In this document: piece after piece, positions 52,061 to 60,669 of the stretch
How positions within the stretch are numbered: the stretch's first letter is position 1
How the letters are laid out: the number at the start of each line of letters is the position of its first letter
Assembly: GCA_016218085.1 (NCBI GenBank)
Contig: JACREY010000015.1
Coordinates: forward strand, 62,001 to 126,000
Reading direction: 5' to 3'
Length of the DNA stretch: 64,000 bases
Source of the DNA: Ignavibacteriota bacterium
GTDB lineage: Bacteria > Bacteroidota > Ignavibacteria > Tepidaquicellales > Tepidaquicellaceae
Made by a program: the position numbers and the translations under genes
Notes under the pieces: model-generated
What the model was told of the DNA's origin: nothing
What the model saw: only the letters and a program-made list of their open reading frames with translations
Databases searched by the model: none

Positions 52061-53350
52061 ATGAAAAATTTAATTTACACAGTTCCATTCATTTTTATAC
52101 TGATTATCTTTTTAAATTCCTGCAATAAAAATGACACTGCATCACCGACAGGAGGAACAGGGACTACACCTGTAACACAGACATATTCTTCAACTCCGAA
52201 TAAAACTATCGCACCCAATGACTGGACAAACGATTCCATCAATGCAAATATATCCTTTGGAATAAATGCACAAAATGTGTCAAACGTAAAGCTGAACCTT
52301 GCCAGCCTCGAAGGAATAACCGTGAGCAATCTGAGGTTCGCACTTGTTCACAGGGGTGTCGAAGTTTTCGTCATTGATACACCGATAGTTGCACCGGGAC
52401 CCGGTAACATGACAAATACTGTGCTGAGTGATTCAGGTCATACTAACATAAGCAACGGCACTTATCCGTTCACCGGTACTTTCAAACCTCAGGTGCCGCT
52501 TAGCAATTTCATTAATTCAGACCCATCCGGTTACTGGACACTTAAAATTTACAATTCAGGTTCTTTCAGAACCGGAGTGATAAAATCCTGGAGTATAACA
52601 ATAACATATTCCTCGACTCCCCAGATTCTGACTTTGACCTCAGGTTACTTGCCAATGATAGGTGATGTTCAGAAATATTATTATTGTGATACAAATGTTA
52701 ATCCCGGTCCGGGTGGAGCTAACACAACATGGAATTTTTCTAATATTATTATTGAACCAGTCGAACAGGGAGATGAGTGGGTAGAACCTACCGTATCCCC
52801 AATGTTCTGGCATTTTCCACAGTCCAATATTGCTAACATAAGACTGAATTCTCCGCAACCGCATTATGCATTTTTCAGAATCGATTTGAACCAGCCTCCA
52901 TATTTTCAGGCTTATGGTGATGCGGATTCCATCAACGGACTTCAGTTATATCAATGGCTGCCATCCGTGCAAATGACAAAAGGACCGTTAACCTATAATA
53001 CAATGTATGTTGACAGCGGAAGAACTCATCAGGTCAGACAGTCATCAAATATTACATCCTGGGGAAAATTTATCGATACGGTAGTAGGTGATGGTTACGG
53101 TACAATAATTCTTCCAGGAAATGTCTCATATTCAAATGTATTAAGACAAAAAATTGTCATTTCGGAAATAGATACAATTAACGGAAGCTCAATTTCTTAC
53201 GGAAGCATGATAATTTACAGCTGGTACATACAGGGTTATAAATTCCCTGTATTCAGAATTCAGACTCAACTGACATGGACAGCTGCATCAGGTGCACAAG
53301 GAAGAAAAGTAGTTTACTATACAACTCAGAATGTCCCGATAAGTAAATAA
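52061..53350 (+). CDS. Lipoprotein with proprotein-convertase P-domain
   Basis: 429 residues. An N-terminal signal peptide ends in a lipobox, IFLNSCNKN (Cys near 21). Residues about 45-180 match the P-domain seen at the C-terminus of subtilisin-like convertases: KTIAPNDWTNDSINANI-type start, VSNLRFALVHRGVEVFV and PSGYWTLKIYNSGSF with SWSITITY at the end. No peptidase domain is present. The C-terminal 240 residues have the DTNVNPGPGGANTTWNFSN motif found in Bacteroidota secreted proteins. It is anchored to a membrane by lipid; a T9SS tail is not seen. Confidence 0.85.
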   Translation: MKNLIYTVPFIFILIIFLNSCNKNDTASPTGGTGTTPVTQTYSSTPNKTIAPNDWTNDSINANISFGINAQNVSNVKLNLASLEGITVSNLRFALVHRGVEVFVIDTPIVAPGPGNMTNTVLSDSGHTNISNGTYPFTGTFKPQVPLSNFINSDPSGYWTLKIYNSGSFRTGVIKSWSITITYSSTPQILTLTSGYLPMIGDVQKYYYCDTNVNPGPGGANTTWNFSNIIIEPVEQGDEWVEPTVSPMFWHFPQSNIANIRLNSPQPHYAFFRIDLNQPPYFQAYGDADSINGLQLYQWLPSVQMTKGPLTYNTMYVDSGRTHQVRQSSNITSWGKFIDTVVGDGYGTIILPGNVSYSNVLRQKIVISEIDTINGSSISYGSMIIYSWYIQGYKFPVFRIQTQLTWTAASGAQGRKVVYYTTQNVPISK

Positions 53351-53372
53351 TTTATTTCAAAGAACAAATAAA

Positions 53373-53406
53373 AAGTCCTCCGAAATTCATCGGAGGACTT
53401 TTTTTT
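53373..53406. terminator. Bidirectional Rho-independent terminator
   Basis: A perfect 11-bp stem AAGTCCTCCGA / TCGGAGGACTT with a 6-base loop lies between convergent genes (stops at 53350 plus and 53418 minus). The plus strand has eight T after the stem, the minus strand a T-run of four with TATTTG, so it can end both transcripts. Confidence 0.9.
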
Positions 53407-53417
53407 ATATAATAAAA

Positions 53418-55478
53418 TTAATATGCAGCAATTTCTTCACAAGCTTTCAAAACCCAGTCATCCTGCGGCAGTGCAGCTTTTTCAAGGTTCGGATGGAAAG
53501 GCACGTGCACATTTAATCCCGCTACTCTTTTTATAGGAGCATCAAGATATTCAAATGCCTGCTCAGAAATCTGTGCAACTATTTCCGAGCCGAATCCCAT
53601 AAACCGCGAGTCTTCATAAACTACTATCACTTTGCCTGTCTTCTTCACGGATTTTAAAATTGTTTCTGAGTCGAGAGGAACAATTGTTCTTAAATCAATT
53701 ACTTCCACTCCGACTCCCCTCTTTTCCATTTCCTTGGAAGCGCGGATTCCTTTTTCCACCATTGCTCCGTATGCTACAATCGTGATATCGTCGCCTGCTC
53801 TTTTTATTGCGGCTTTGCCAAACGGCAAATAATAATCCGCATCGGGCTCGGGTGATTTTGCATAGGGCTGGCGGTATAAAAATTTATGTTCCAAAAATAA
53901 TACAGGGTCATTAAGATTAACTGCTGTTTTAAGAAGCCCTTTTGCATCGGCCGCATTAGAAGGATAGGCAATATACATACCCGGGCACTTTGCAAAAATC
54001 GCTTCAATATTCTGAGAGTGGTAATGTCCGCCGCCGATGTATCCGCCGCAAGCCGCGCGGATAGTTACGGGACAGGAAAACTGGTTATTGGAGCGGTAGC
54101 GGTACATTACAAGTTCATCCCTTATTTGCATCATAGCCGGGAAAATATAATCTGCAAACTGGATTTCGACAACAGGTTTTAATCCCGTTAAAGAAAGACC
54201 GATTGCCGTTCCCACGATTGAGGCTTCGGCAAGAGGTGAATTAAAAACCCTTTTCGAGCCGAACTTAGTCGAAAGACCTTTCGTAGCCGTGAATACTCCG
54301 CCCTTGCCGTCTGCAATATCTTCTCCGTAAATCACCATATCGGGATTCTTTTCCATCTCTTCGTGAAGCGCGTGTGTGATTGCATCCACCATAACAACGG
54401 GCGCGCCTTCGGGAGTTGTTTTTTCATACTCGATTTTATTTTGCTCATCATCAGGACAGTACATAAAATCTTCCACTGTTGATGCTTCCGGATTCGGCTG
54501 AGTAAAAACTTCATCAGCTATTCTTAAAATATCATTTGCAATTTCGATTTTCATTTCATCGATTTTATCCTGAGATAAAATATTATGCTCAACCAGAAAC
54601 TTTTCAAGTTTTATAATCGGGTCATTTTTCAAATCCTCTTCGAGCGATTCCTTCGAGCGGTATTTTTCCTGAACGTCCGAAGCCGAGTGGGAGCGCAGTC
54701 TGACCACATCTGCGTAAATCAGGGAAGGACCTTTTCCCTCCCGCGCAAGGCGAACAGCTTCTTTTGCAACGGCATAACTCTGAAGAAAATCCGTGCCGTC
54801 AACCTGGAAGCGGTTAAGGTTTTCGAATCCTGCCGTCAGCTTATAAACCGAGCCGCCCGTATGCTGATGCTCAACCGGTACCGATATTGCAAATTTATTA
54901 TTCTGTATGCAGAAAATCACGGGAAGCATTTCTCTCGATGCCCAGTTAATTGCCTCGTAAAATTCACCTTCTGCAGTTGAACCTTCGCCGCCCGATACAT
55001 AAACTATTTCATCTGTATTCCTGAACTTACAGCTAAGCGCCGTGCCGACTGCCTGCAGGTATTGCGAGCCGGTAGGCGAAGAAGGAATCGGCATTCTGAG
55101 CGACTTGCTTCCCAGGTGCGAGGGCATCTGCCTGCCGCCTGTAAAAGGGCAGGTTGCTTTACCAAGCGTGCTCTGGAAAATATTTTCCACTGTAAGTCCG
55201 AGCGCAAGCGCAAGAGCATCATCACGGTAATAGGTATAAAACCAATCCTTGCCCGGCCTCATTGCCATTGCAGTAGCCACCTGAATTCCCTCGTGTCCCG
55301 AGCCGGAAATCAGAAATCCCGCCTTGCCTTGTTTAATCAGGGTTTCAATCCTGTCATCCGTTAGCCTTGTGGTCAGCATATATTTATACGCTTCGATAAG
55401 CTGGACTTCGGATAATCCGAAGTAATTATCAATGTCTTTTAAATAGTCTTTTTCGCCGTTTACTTTCTTCTTTGCCAT
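53418..55478 (-). CDS. Fused alpha-beta 2-oxoacid dehydrogenase E1
   Basis: A 686-residue single-chain E1. The alpha half has SGSGHEGIQVATAMAM near 54, FYTYYRDDALALALG near 77, and the ThDP motif SGGEGSTAEGEFYEAINWAS (GEG for the usual GDG) with QNNKFAIS near 192; RLRSHSASDVQEKY is the phosphorylation-loop analogue. The beta half starts near 365 with VMVDAITHALHEEMEKNPDM, then GVFTATKGLSTKFG and VVEIQFADYIFPAM near 450. It decarboxylates branched-chain 2-oxoacids or pyruvate and reductively acylates lipoyl-E2. Confidence 0.94.
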   Translation of the reverse strand: MAKKKVNGEKDYLKDIDNYFGLSEVQLIEAYKYMLTTRLTDDRIETLIKQGKAGFLISGSGHEGIQVATAMAMRPGKDWFYTYYRDDALALALGLTVENIFQSTLGKATCPFTGGRQMPSHLGSKSLRMPIPSSPTGSQYLQAVGTALSCKFRNTDEIVYVSGGEGSTAEGEFYEAINWASREMLPVIFCIQNNKFAISVPVEHQHTGGSVYKLTAGFENLNRFQVDGTDFLQSYAVAKEAVRLAREGKGPSLIYADVVRLRSHSASDVQEKYRSKESLEEDLKNDPIIKLEKFLVEHNILSQDKIDEMKIEIANDILRIADEVFTQPNPEASTVEDFMYCPDDEQNKIEYEKTTPEGAPVVMVDAITHALHEEMEKNPDMVIYGEDIADGKGGVFTATKGLSTKFGSKRVFNSPLAEASIVGTAIGLSLTGLKPVVEIQFADYIFPAMMQIRDELVMYRYRSNNQFSCPVTIRAACGGYIGGGHYHSQNIEAIFAKCPGMYIAYPSNAADAKGLLKTAVNLNDPVLFLEHKFLYRQPYAKSPEPDADYYLPFGKAAIKRAGDDITIVAYGAMVEKGIRASKEMEKRGVGVEVIDLRTIVPLDSETILKSVKKTGKVIVVYEDSRFMGFGSEIVAQISEQAFEYLDAPIKRVAGLNVHVPFHPNLEKAALPQDDWVLKACEEIAAY

Positions 55479-55536
55479 TTATAATTTGATTTGAAAATTT
55501 TGATTTACAATTTAAATAACAATAAAAACAATAAAA

Positions 55537-55599
55537 AGATTCGTAATATTCGTAAGATTCGTAAGATTTGTAAGATTCATAAGATTCGTAAGATTAATA
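55537..55599. repeat. Tandem nonamer array, 7 units
   Basis: 63 bases split into seven 9-base units of consensus AGATTCGTA (four exact copies are not consecutive; variants ATATTCGTA, AGATTTGTA, AGATTCATA, AGATTAATA). It lies in the spacer upstream of the fused E1 gene, about 58 bases before its start, and downstream of the HTH-like gene. Confidence 0.85.
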
Positions 55600-55740
55600 A
55601 AAAAATAGAACATTGGTATAAGGAAAAAGTAAAAAATATAACATTTCCAAATCATTCTGATTTTGAGAAATGTACCGGTTTTGAGAGGTACAGGGAATAA
55701 GATAATATATTTTATGAAGTTACTCATTTTCAAAAAAGTA

Positions 55741-56181
55741 CTACAGTTTTGATACAGTTTTAGTACAATCAGTTGAATCCTTAACGGAATCGGTATTTTC
55801 AGCAATATCGGATTGTACTTCGGTATCATTTTGATTAGAATAAGCAATTTGTCTTTGAGTACGGTCGATAGCATCGGAAACTTTGATAGCAAGATTGACA
55901 AGATCTTCATACCGGAGAATGATTTCATTTGTATCGATTTTCTTTTTAATTTTTTGAAGTTCAGCCCGAAGAAAATCGAGACGCGATTTTTTATCCTCAA
56001 GGAGGATAAGACGGAGTTCTTCAAGTTCAGTTTTTTTAATACTTTGAACAACGGAGAAATGTTTTTTATTCCAAGCGACCATTGTAGTTTGTGATTTTGA
56101 AAGCATTTTGGCAATATTGCTAAGGGAAAAGCCAGCGGAGCGGAGTTCAATAAACTTTTTTTCCGAATCTACTTTATTCAT
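55741..56181 (-). CDS. Small HTH plus coiled-coil protein, function unknown
   Basis: 146 residues. Residues 8-45 look like a helix-turn-helix with the pattern FIELRSAGFSLSNIAKMLS then KSQTTMVAWNKKH, as in transposase or terminase small-subunit N-termini. A heptad-rich helix follows (LEELRLILLEDKKSRLDFL near 53) and a polar tail. It is paired with the unknown gene at 56246 on the same strand, 65 bases upstream. Phage or mobile origin is possible, but no large terminase, integrase or transposase is near. I do not recognise a family. Confidence 0.65.
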   Translation of the reverse strand: MNKVDSEKKFIELRSAGFSLSNIAKMLSKSQTTMVAWNKKHFSVVQSIKKTELEELRLILLEDKKSRLDFLRAELQKIKKKIDTNEIILRYEDLVNLAIKVSDAIDRTQRQIAYSNQNDTEVQSDIAENTDSVKDSTDCTKTVSKL

Positions 56182-56245
56182 AATTTATAATATAAATTAA
56201 TTTTTTAAAAACAAAGATTTTAAAAAAGAGAGCAAATTAAATTAT

Positions 56246-56626
56246 CTAATCATCAGCATCATTATCATCTTCTTCATCTTCATCCTGAATTTCATCATCA
56301 TAATTACAATCCTTATCGAGTTTAAGGTCGATTTCAATAATTTCCCGAGTAACGGGCAACATTTGGCTTTCATATACTTTAATTGCGAAATGGGCAGCTT
56401 CTCTGGTAAAAGTTCTGTTTGCCAATCTATATAAAAGTTTTTCAAAAATGGAATCCACGGCAAACTTCATAGCGAGGCAGACATCATCATTTTTTTTGGA
56501 TATACTTACAACTTCTTTAACTGTATAGCCTAGAGAGCGGACATATTTATGGAACCAGAAGTCATCGAAATTTTCAGCCCATTTGCGAATTTCGGCGGGG
56601 AGGCGTTTTACTGATATTTTTTTCAT
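56246..56626 (-). CDS. Small protein with acidic tail, function unknown
   Basis: 126 residues. Seen: KRLPAEIRKWAENFDDFWFH, then YVRSLGYTVKEVVSISKKND near 28, IFEKLLYRLANRTFTREAA near 60 and an acidic tail (DEDEEDDNDADD). The layout, a helical body and acidic end, recalls small DNA-packaging proteins but nothing decisive is seen. A ribosome site AAAAGGAT lies about 8 bases before the ATG. Its gene and the HTH gene form a two-gene unit in a repeat-rich island. Confidence 0.62.
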   Translation of the reverse strand: MKKISVKRLPAEIRKWAENFDDFWFHKYVRSLGYTVKEVVSISKKNDDVCLAMKFAVDSIFEKLLYRLANRTFTREAAHFAIKVYESQMLPVTREIIEIDLKLDKDCNYDDEIQDEDEEDDNDADD

Positions 56627-56744
56627 AATATAATCCTTTTAGCATATTTTAATATTTTTGTTTAAGCTAATTAGATTATATGTAAATGTCAAGGAAGTTT
56701 TTAGTTGTTAGTGATTTGTGATTGGGTAATATTTGCAAATAATG

Positions 56745-56850
56745 CGGCTAAAGCCGGTATTGCTGCGACATATTTATACGTCAGCTTAAGCTGACGGCAA
56801 TATAAAAGATAGTTAAATGTTATGCGTTACCAAGCTGGAGCTTGGTAACG
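56745..56850. repeat. Cluster of REP-like palindromes
   Basis: Three hairpins: CGGCT-AA-AGCCG at 56745-56756, a perfect 18-bp palindrome CGTCAGCTTAAGCTGACG at 56779-56796, and a 12-bp stem CGTTACCAAGCT with two-base loop GG and matching arm at 56825-56850. The CAAGCTGGAGCTTG core is like extragenic palindromes common in many bacterial phyla. No REP-associated transposase is in the window. Confidence 0.8.
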
Positions 56851-56950
56851 AGAAGTAAAACCTTATGGATTTGCTCTGCTGAACAAAAAACGTTTCCAGC
56901 TTGACCCAAAGGGTACCCAGCTAGAATAACAAAATTGTGTGGGGAATTTT

Positions 56951-57006
56951 CCTTCGTGATACTTCGTGAAATGCTCTTCCTTTGTGATACTTCGTGAAAG
57001 GCTCTT
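56951..57006. repeat. 28-bp tandem duplication
   Basis: Two adjacent 28-base copies (56951-56978 and 56979-57006) differing at two positions, built on the words TTCGTGATACTTCGTGAAA and GCTCTT. It ends 28 bases before the dinB stop codon at 57034, so it lies in dinB's 3' flank. Confidence 0.85.
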
Positions 57007-57033
57007 CTCCCTGCCTCTGTGTAAAAAAAGGTT

Positions 57034-58200
57034 TTACTTCTCCTCAAAGTTCTTGCCGAATTTGATTATATCGAAATTATATTTCTTGCGGATTTTATCC
57101 AGGTTGCGGACGACTGTATTCATTTTTTCCTCATCATAGAAAAGATTTTCCTGCACGGCTCCGTCTTCATCGAGCAGTTCATTGAACTTAACGCCAAGCA
57201 GGCGGATTTTTCTGCCTTTTGAAAGCAGTGTTTTCATCAGCACGAGTGCATCTTCATAGAAATCCATTTCCACATTCGAGAAGCGCGTGCGGGTAAATGA
57301 TTTCTGTCCGATGGTGAAATCGGAATATTTCACTTTCACGGTAAGAGTCTTGCCCGTGATTTTATGACGGCGCAGACGGGCGCATGCTTTTTCAAGGAGG
57401 GAGTAGAGTTCGCTTTTCAGAAAATCCATATCATTTGTATCCTCATAAAAAGTATTTTCTTTGGAGAGGGATTTCTGAATGCCGCTGCTTTCGGAATGAA
57501 CTTCCCTGTCGTCCTCGCCGCAGGCAACGCGGTAGAGATAGGAAGAATACACGCCGATTTCATTTTCGAAAAAAGAGACATCGAACTTAAGCAAATCGCC
57601 AATAGTAACGACTCCGTATTTCTGAAGCTTGACAAGGGTTTTCTTGCCCACACCCGGAATGCGCTGTACGGGCAGAGGCGCGAGGAATTCCTTTTCCTTT
57701 CCGAAAGGAACGAGAGTAATGCCGTCGGGCTTATTCTGCTTGGAGCCGATTTTGGAGCAGACTTTTTTCCGCGAGATGCCGACCGAGCAGGTGATTTTCA
57801 GTGTGTTCTTTATATCATCTTTAATGACCTGCGCAAGTTTTACAGGGTCATTATTATAAGAATGCAGTACACCTGAGACTTCGAGGTATGCCTCGTCTAT
57901 GCTGGCGGGCTCGACTTCGGGAGTGTATTTATACAGGATTTCCCTGACACGTTTTGAATAGTCCGAATAAAGTCCGCGTGTGCCGCGAATAAAATTCCCG
58001 TCGGGAGCAAGCCGGAGAGCTTGAGTGTATGGCATTGCGGTTTTAATACCTCGCGCACGGGCAAGATAATTCGGGCATAAGACGATGCTGCGGATATCGG
58101 TTTTCAGTCCGCCGACTATCAGGGGCTTCCCTTTCAGCGCGGGATTCACAGCTTCTTCGCAAGAAGCAAAGAAGGCATCCATATCGATATGGAAAATCAC
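57034..58200 (-). CDS. dinB: DNA polymerase IV (Y-family)
   Basis: A 388-residue Y-family polymerase. Palm residues are seen in IFHIDMDAFFASCEEAVNP (residues 2-20, metal Asp) and PASIDEAYLEVSG near 98 (the catalytic Asp-Glu pair); CSVGISRKKVCSKIGSKQNK near 138, the thumb VQRIPGVGKKTLVKLQKYG near 178, and the little-finger domain from about 235. The start is GTG at 58200, needed to keep the HIDMD motif. The upstream spacer holds three tandem arrays starting only 10 bases from this start. It does translesion synthesis and raises the mutation rate. Confidence 0.95.
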   Translation of the reverse strand: MIFHIDMDAFFASCEEAVNPALKGKPLIVGGLKTDIRSIVLCPNYLARARGIKTAMPYTQALRLAPDGNFIRGTRGLYSDYSKRVREILYKYTPEVEPASIDEAYLEVSGVLHSYNNDPVKLAQVIKDDIKNTLKITCSVGISRKKVCSKIGSKQNKPDGITLVPFGKEKEFLAPLPVQRIPGVGKKTLVKLQKYGVVTIGDLLKFDVSFFENEIGVYSSYLYRVACGEDDREVHSESSGIQKSLSKENTFYEDTNDMDFLKSELYSLLEKACARLRRHKITGKTLTVKVKYSDFTIGQKSFTRTRFSNVEMDFYEDALVLMKTLLSKGRKIRLLGVKFNELLDEDGAVQENLFYDEEKMNTVVRNLDKIRKKYNFDIIKFGKNFEEK

Positions 58201-58209
58201 CCTGTCCAG

Positions 58210-58254
58210 TTTGTAAAGTTTATAAAGTTTGTAAAGTTTGTAAAGTTTGTAAAG
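58210..58254. repeat. Tandem nonamer array, 5 units
   Basis: 45 bases, five copies of TTTGTAAAG (the second has A for G at position 4). On the dinB strand the unit is CTTTACAAA and the array ends 10 bases upstream of the dinB start codon. Confidence 0.9.
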
Positions 58255-58264
58255 TAAATCGTAA

Positions 58265-58329
<65 letters not shown>

Positions 58330-58416
58330 GGTAAAATAATAAAACGGAGGTGATTTATAAAGATAAATTAGAACTTATTAATAAGAATACACTGCTCTAA
58401 TCAATGCAATCTGAGT

Positions 58417-58466
58417 AATCAGGAGAATCAGTGATATGTAATCAGCGGAATCAGTGAAATCAGTGA
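58417..58466. repeat. Degenerate nonamer array
   Basis: Five 9-base units of the form AATCAGTGA (58417-58434 two units, then a 5-base break, then 58440-58466 three units); three copies are exact. It is the third array in the dinB spacer and ends just before the stop of the gene at 58473. Confidence 0.75.
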
Positions 58467-58472
58467 TAGTGA

Positions 58473-58973
58473 TTACAGATACTTTATGCCGATGAGTTTA
58501 TAAACTCCGCCGACTTTGCCGAACATAAGGTTACGGTCAGAGTCTTTGCATATAATAAAAAAATATTCGGGGCTGAACATTTTCTCTTCCGCAGTGAAGC
58601 AGTCCTTTGGCAGATGGTCCGAATAAGTAATCATATCACAGGTTATCGGGAAGTCATACGTGCACATTTCCACAACACTTGCTTTGAATATTTTGCTGTA
58701 AAGCTCCTTAAATTCAGATTCATCGTTTGCGGTAAGAGTAACGCGGTTGTATGCCTTGTTATAATAATCAACGAAAGGAAAATTTGTCATCCTGGTTACA
58801 TTTTCCGCATCACCTGTTTTCACTGCACGGCTGAAGTCTTTCCAGAAATACCAGAATTTTGAGTGAGCGGAAAAATTAATATATGAAGAATCGGGAGATT
58901 CAGACGGGATACTGAATGCAAGATTATTTATTGCGAATAGCACAGCAATTAATAATAAAAATTTTTTTCCCAT
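58473..58973 (-). CDS. Exported protein of unknown function
   Basis: 166 residues. A signal peptide (KKFLLLIAVLFAINNLAFS, residues 3-21) is followed by a compact domain with FWYFWKDFSRAVKTGDAENV near 42, TRMTNFPFVDYYNKAYN near 63 and KVGGVYKLIGIKYL at the end. The pattern, a helix then an AxxTGD turn and a hydrophobic C-terminal strand, is like small periplasmic SnoaL/NTF2-like folds, but I do not recognise a family. It sits 40 bases downstream of the ggt stop on the same strand, so it may be co-transcribed with it. Confidence 0.8.
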   Translation of the reverse strand: MGKKFLLLIAVLFAINNLAFSIPSESPDSSYINFSAHSKFWYFWKDFSRAVKTGDAENVTRMTNFPFVDYYNKAYNRVTLTANDESEFKELYSKIFKASVVEMCTYDFPITCDMITYSDHLPKDCFTAEEKMFSPEYFFIICKDSDRNLMFGKVGGVYKLIGIKYL

Positions 58974-59013
58974 TTTGTTGAATATTATTTATAAAAAAAT
59001 TTAAACCGTTGAA

Positions 59014-60669
59014 TTAGAATCCCATAGCTTTGCCGTAGCCGCGAATGTCTGAATGACCTGACATCGAGCCGTCTTCATTGAAAATAATGGCATCAATTCT
59101 GCCGAAGTCGCCGATATCCTTTATCTTATGTCCGAGCTGAGTGAGCTGGGCTCTGGTATTTCTATCCAGCACGCCGCTTTCCACCTGGATATAGTCGGGA
59201 TACCACTGATGGTGAAGACGCGGAGAATCGATGGCATCTTTCAGGCTCATTTTATAATCAATAATATTGATTATGGTCTGGAAAACTGATGTAATGATTT
59301 TTCCTCCGCCCGGCGAGCCGACAATAAGAAACGGCTTACCGTCTTTCATAACGATAGTCGGAGTCATCGAGCTCAGCATTCTCTTATTCGGAGCGATTGA
59401 ATTTGCTTCGCTGCCCAGCAGTCCGTACATATTCGGTGCACCCGGTTTTGAAGAAAAGTCATCCATTTCATTATTTAGAAGAAATCCAGCACCATCGACC
59501 ACGAGCTTACATCCGAAGTTATCGTTAAGAGTTGTAGTTACCGAAACGCAGTTCCCCCACCTGTCGGCAACTGAATAATGGGTTGTTTCGAGATGTTCGC
59601 GGTAATACGCATTGCCGTGCTTAACATTATCGCTGTTTGATGCTTTATATTCGTCAAAATCTTTAAGTCTTTTTTTAGCATAATTCTTTGAAGTGAGTAT
59701 ATCAACAGGAACAGAAACAAAATCCGCATCGCCCATAAATTCGCTTCTATCGGCATATACACGGCGCATTGCTTCAGCAAAGAGATGAATCACGCCTGCG
59801 GAATGGAAACCCGTACCGGCAAGGTCAAACATTTCAACAATATTCAAAAGATAAAACAGGCACATTCCACCGCTTGCAGGCGGTCCCATTGAAATCAAAT
59901 CATATCCGCGGTATTTTCCTTTTATTACGTCGCGTTCGACGGCATTATAATTCTCGAGGTCTTTATATGAAATTATTCCTCCGCCTCTTTTCATTTCATT
60001 CACAATTAAATCAGCAACCCTACCTTTATAAAATCCGTCTCTGCCATAGTCGCGTATATCTTTAAGGGTATTAGCAAGGTCGCGCTGTACGAGCAAATCG
60101 CCACCCTTGAATTTTTTAACGAAAATATTTTTAGAGCCGGGAAATTTCGAAAAATCGCTCCTGAAGGAATTCAAAGCCGATGCAAGGTGAGAGCTGATTA
60201 CAAATCCGTTTTCTGCAAGGTCGATAGCATATTTCATCACATCTGCGCGGCTCATAGTTCCGTATTTTTCGAGTGCATAGAGCATTCCGGCTACAGAGCC
60301 GGGAACGCCTGCTGCAAGGTGCCCTGTAGTGCTAAGTTCATTTATAACATTTCCGCTTGCATCCAGGTACATATCCCTCGAAGCGAGAAGAGGCGCTTTT
60401 TCACGGTAATCAATCGAAGTGTTTTTTCCGCCGATGAATTGAATAACAATAAATCCTCCGCCGCCGATATTGCCTGCCTGAGGATGAACGACAGCGAGAG
60501 CGAATCCGACTCCGATTGCGGCATCAATTGCATTTCCTCCTTCTTTAAGGATTTTAATGCCGACTTCGGTGGCGAGTTCATCTGCAGATGAAACGCAGCC
60601 GTTTCGATAATTCTGCGTGAATGCATTTGCAAAAACAAATAAAAATATGACTATGAAAATTTTCTTCAA
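59014..60669 (-). CDS. ggt: Gamma-glutamyltransferase
   Basis: A 551-residue Ntn hydrolase, normal length, with signal peptide (KKIFIVIFLFVFANAFT). Seen: GNAIDAAIGVGFALAVVHP near 42, GNIGGGGFIVIQF, IDYREKAP near 84, then the self-cleavage site and nucleophile in HLETTHYSVADRWGN near 362 (Thr of TTHYS), FLLNNEMDDFSSKPG near 400 and GSPGGGKIITSVFQ near 462. It is exported and splits gamma-glutamyl bonds, for example of glutathione. All catalytic positions are as in known enzymes. Confidence 0.95.
   Translation of the reverse strand: MKKIFIVIFLFVFANAFTQNYRNGCVSSADELATEVGIKILKEGGNAIDAAIGVGFALAVVHPQAGNIGGGGFIVIQFIGGKNTSIDYREKAPLLASRDMYLDASGNVINELSTTGHLAAGVPGSVAGMLYALEKYGTMSRADVMKYAIDLAENGFVISSHLASALNSFRSDFSKFPGSKNIFVKKFKGGDLLVQRDLANTLKDIRDYGRDGFYKGRVADLIVNEMKRGGGIISYKDLENYNAVERDVIKGKYRGYDLISMGPPASGGMCLFYLLNIVEMFDLAGTGFHSAGVIHLFAEAMRRVYADRSEFMGDADFVSVPVDILTSKNYAKKRLKDFDEYKASNSDNVKHGNAYYREHLETTHYSVADRWGNCVSVTTTLNDNFGCKLVVDGAGFLLNNEMDDFSSKPGAPNMYGLLGSEANSIAPNKRMLSSMTPTIVMKDGKPFLIVGSPGGGKIITSVFQTIINIIDYKMSLKDAIDSPRLHHQWYPDYIQVESGVLDRNTRAQLTQLGHKIKDIGDFGRIDAIIFNEDGSMSGHSDIRGYGKAMGF

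Larger units (their letters stand above)
56627..57033. other. Gene-free stretch with REP-like palindromes and duplications
   Basis: 407 bases without a convincing gene between the acidic-tail gene start (56626) and the dinB stop (57034). It holds three palindromes (56745-56850), a degenerate third palindrome around 56893-56935 (CCAGCTTGACCC and GGGTACCCAGCTAG) and a 28-bp tandem duplication at 56951-57006. Confidence 0.7.

Noticed and set aside
55512-56150. A 212-codon minus-strand frame over the nonamer array and the HTH-like gene
   Set aside because: It runs through the array as an NLTNLTNLT-type repeat and overlaps 55741-56181 in another frame. The HTH-containing frame has a more protein-like composition.
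55500-57030. Prophage or integrative element
   Set aside because: No integrase, large terminase, capsid or portal gene is seen, no tRNA or attachment site is found, and xerD at 30.5 kb looks like the housekeeping recombinase.
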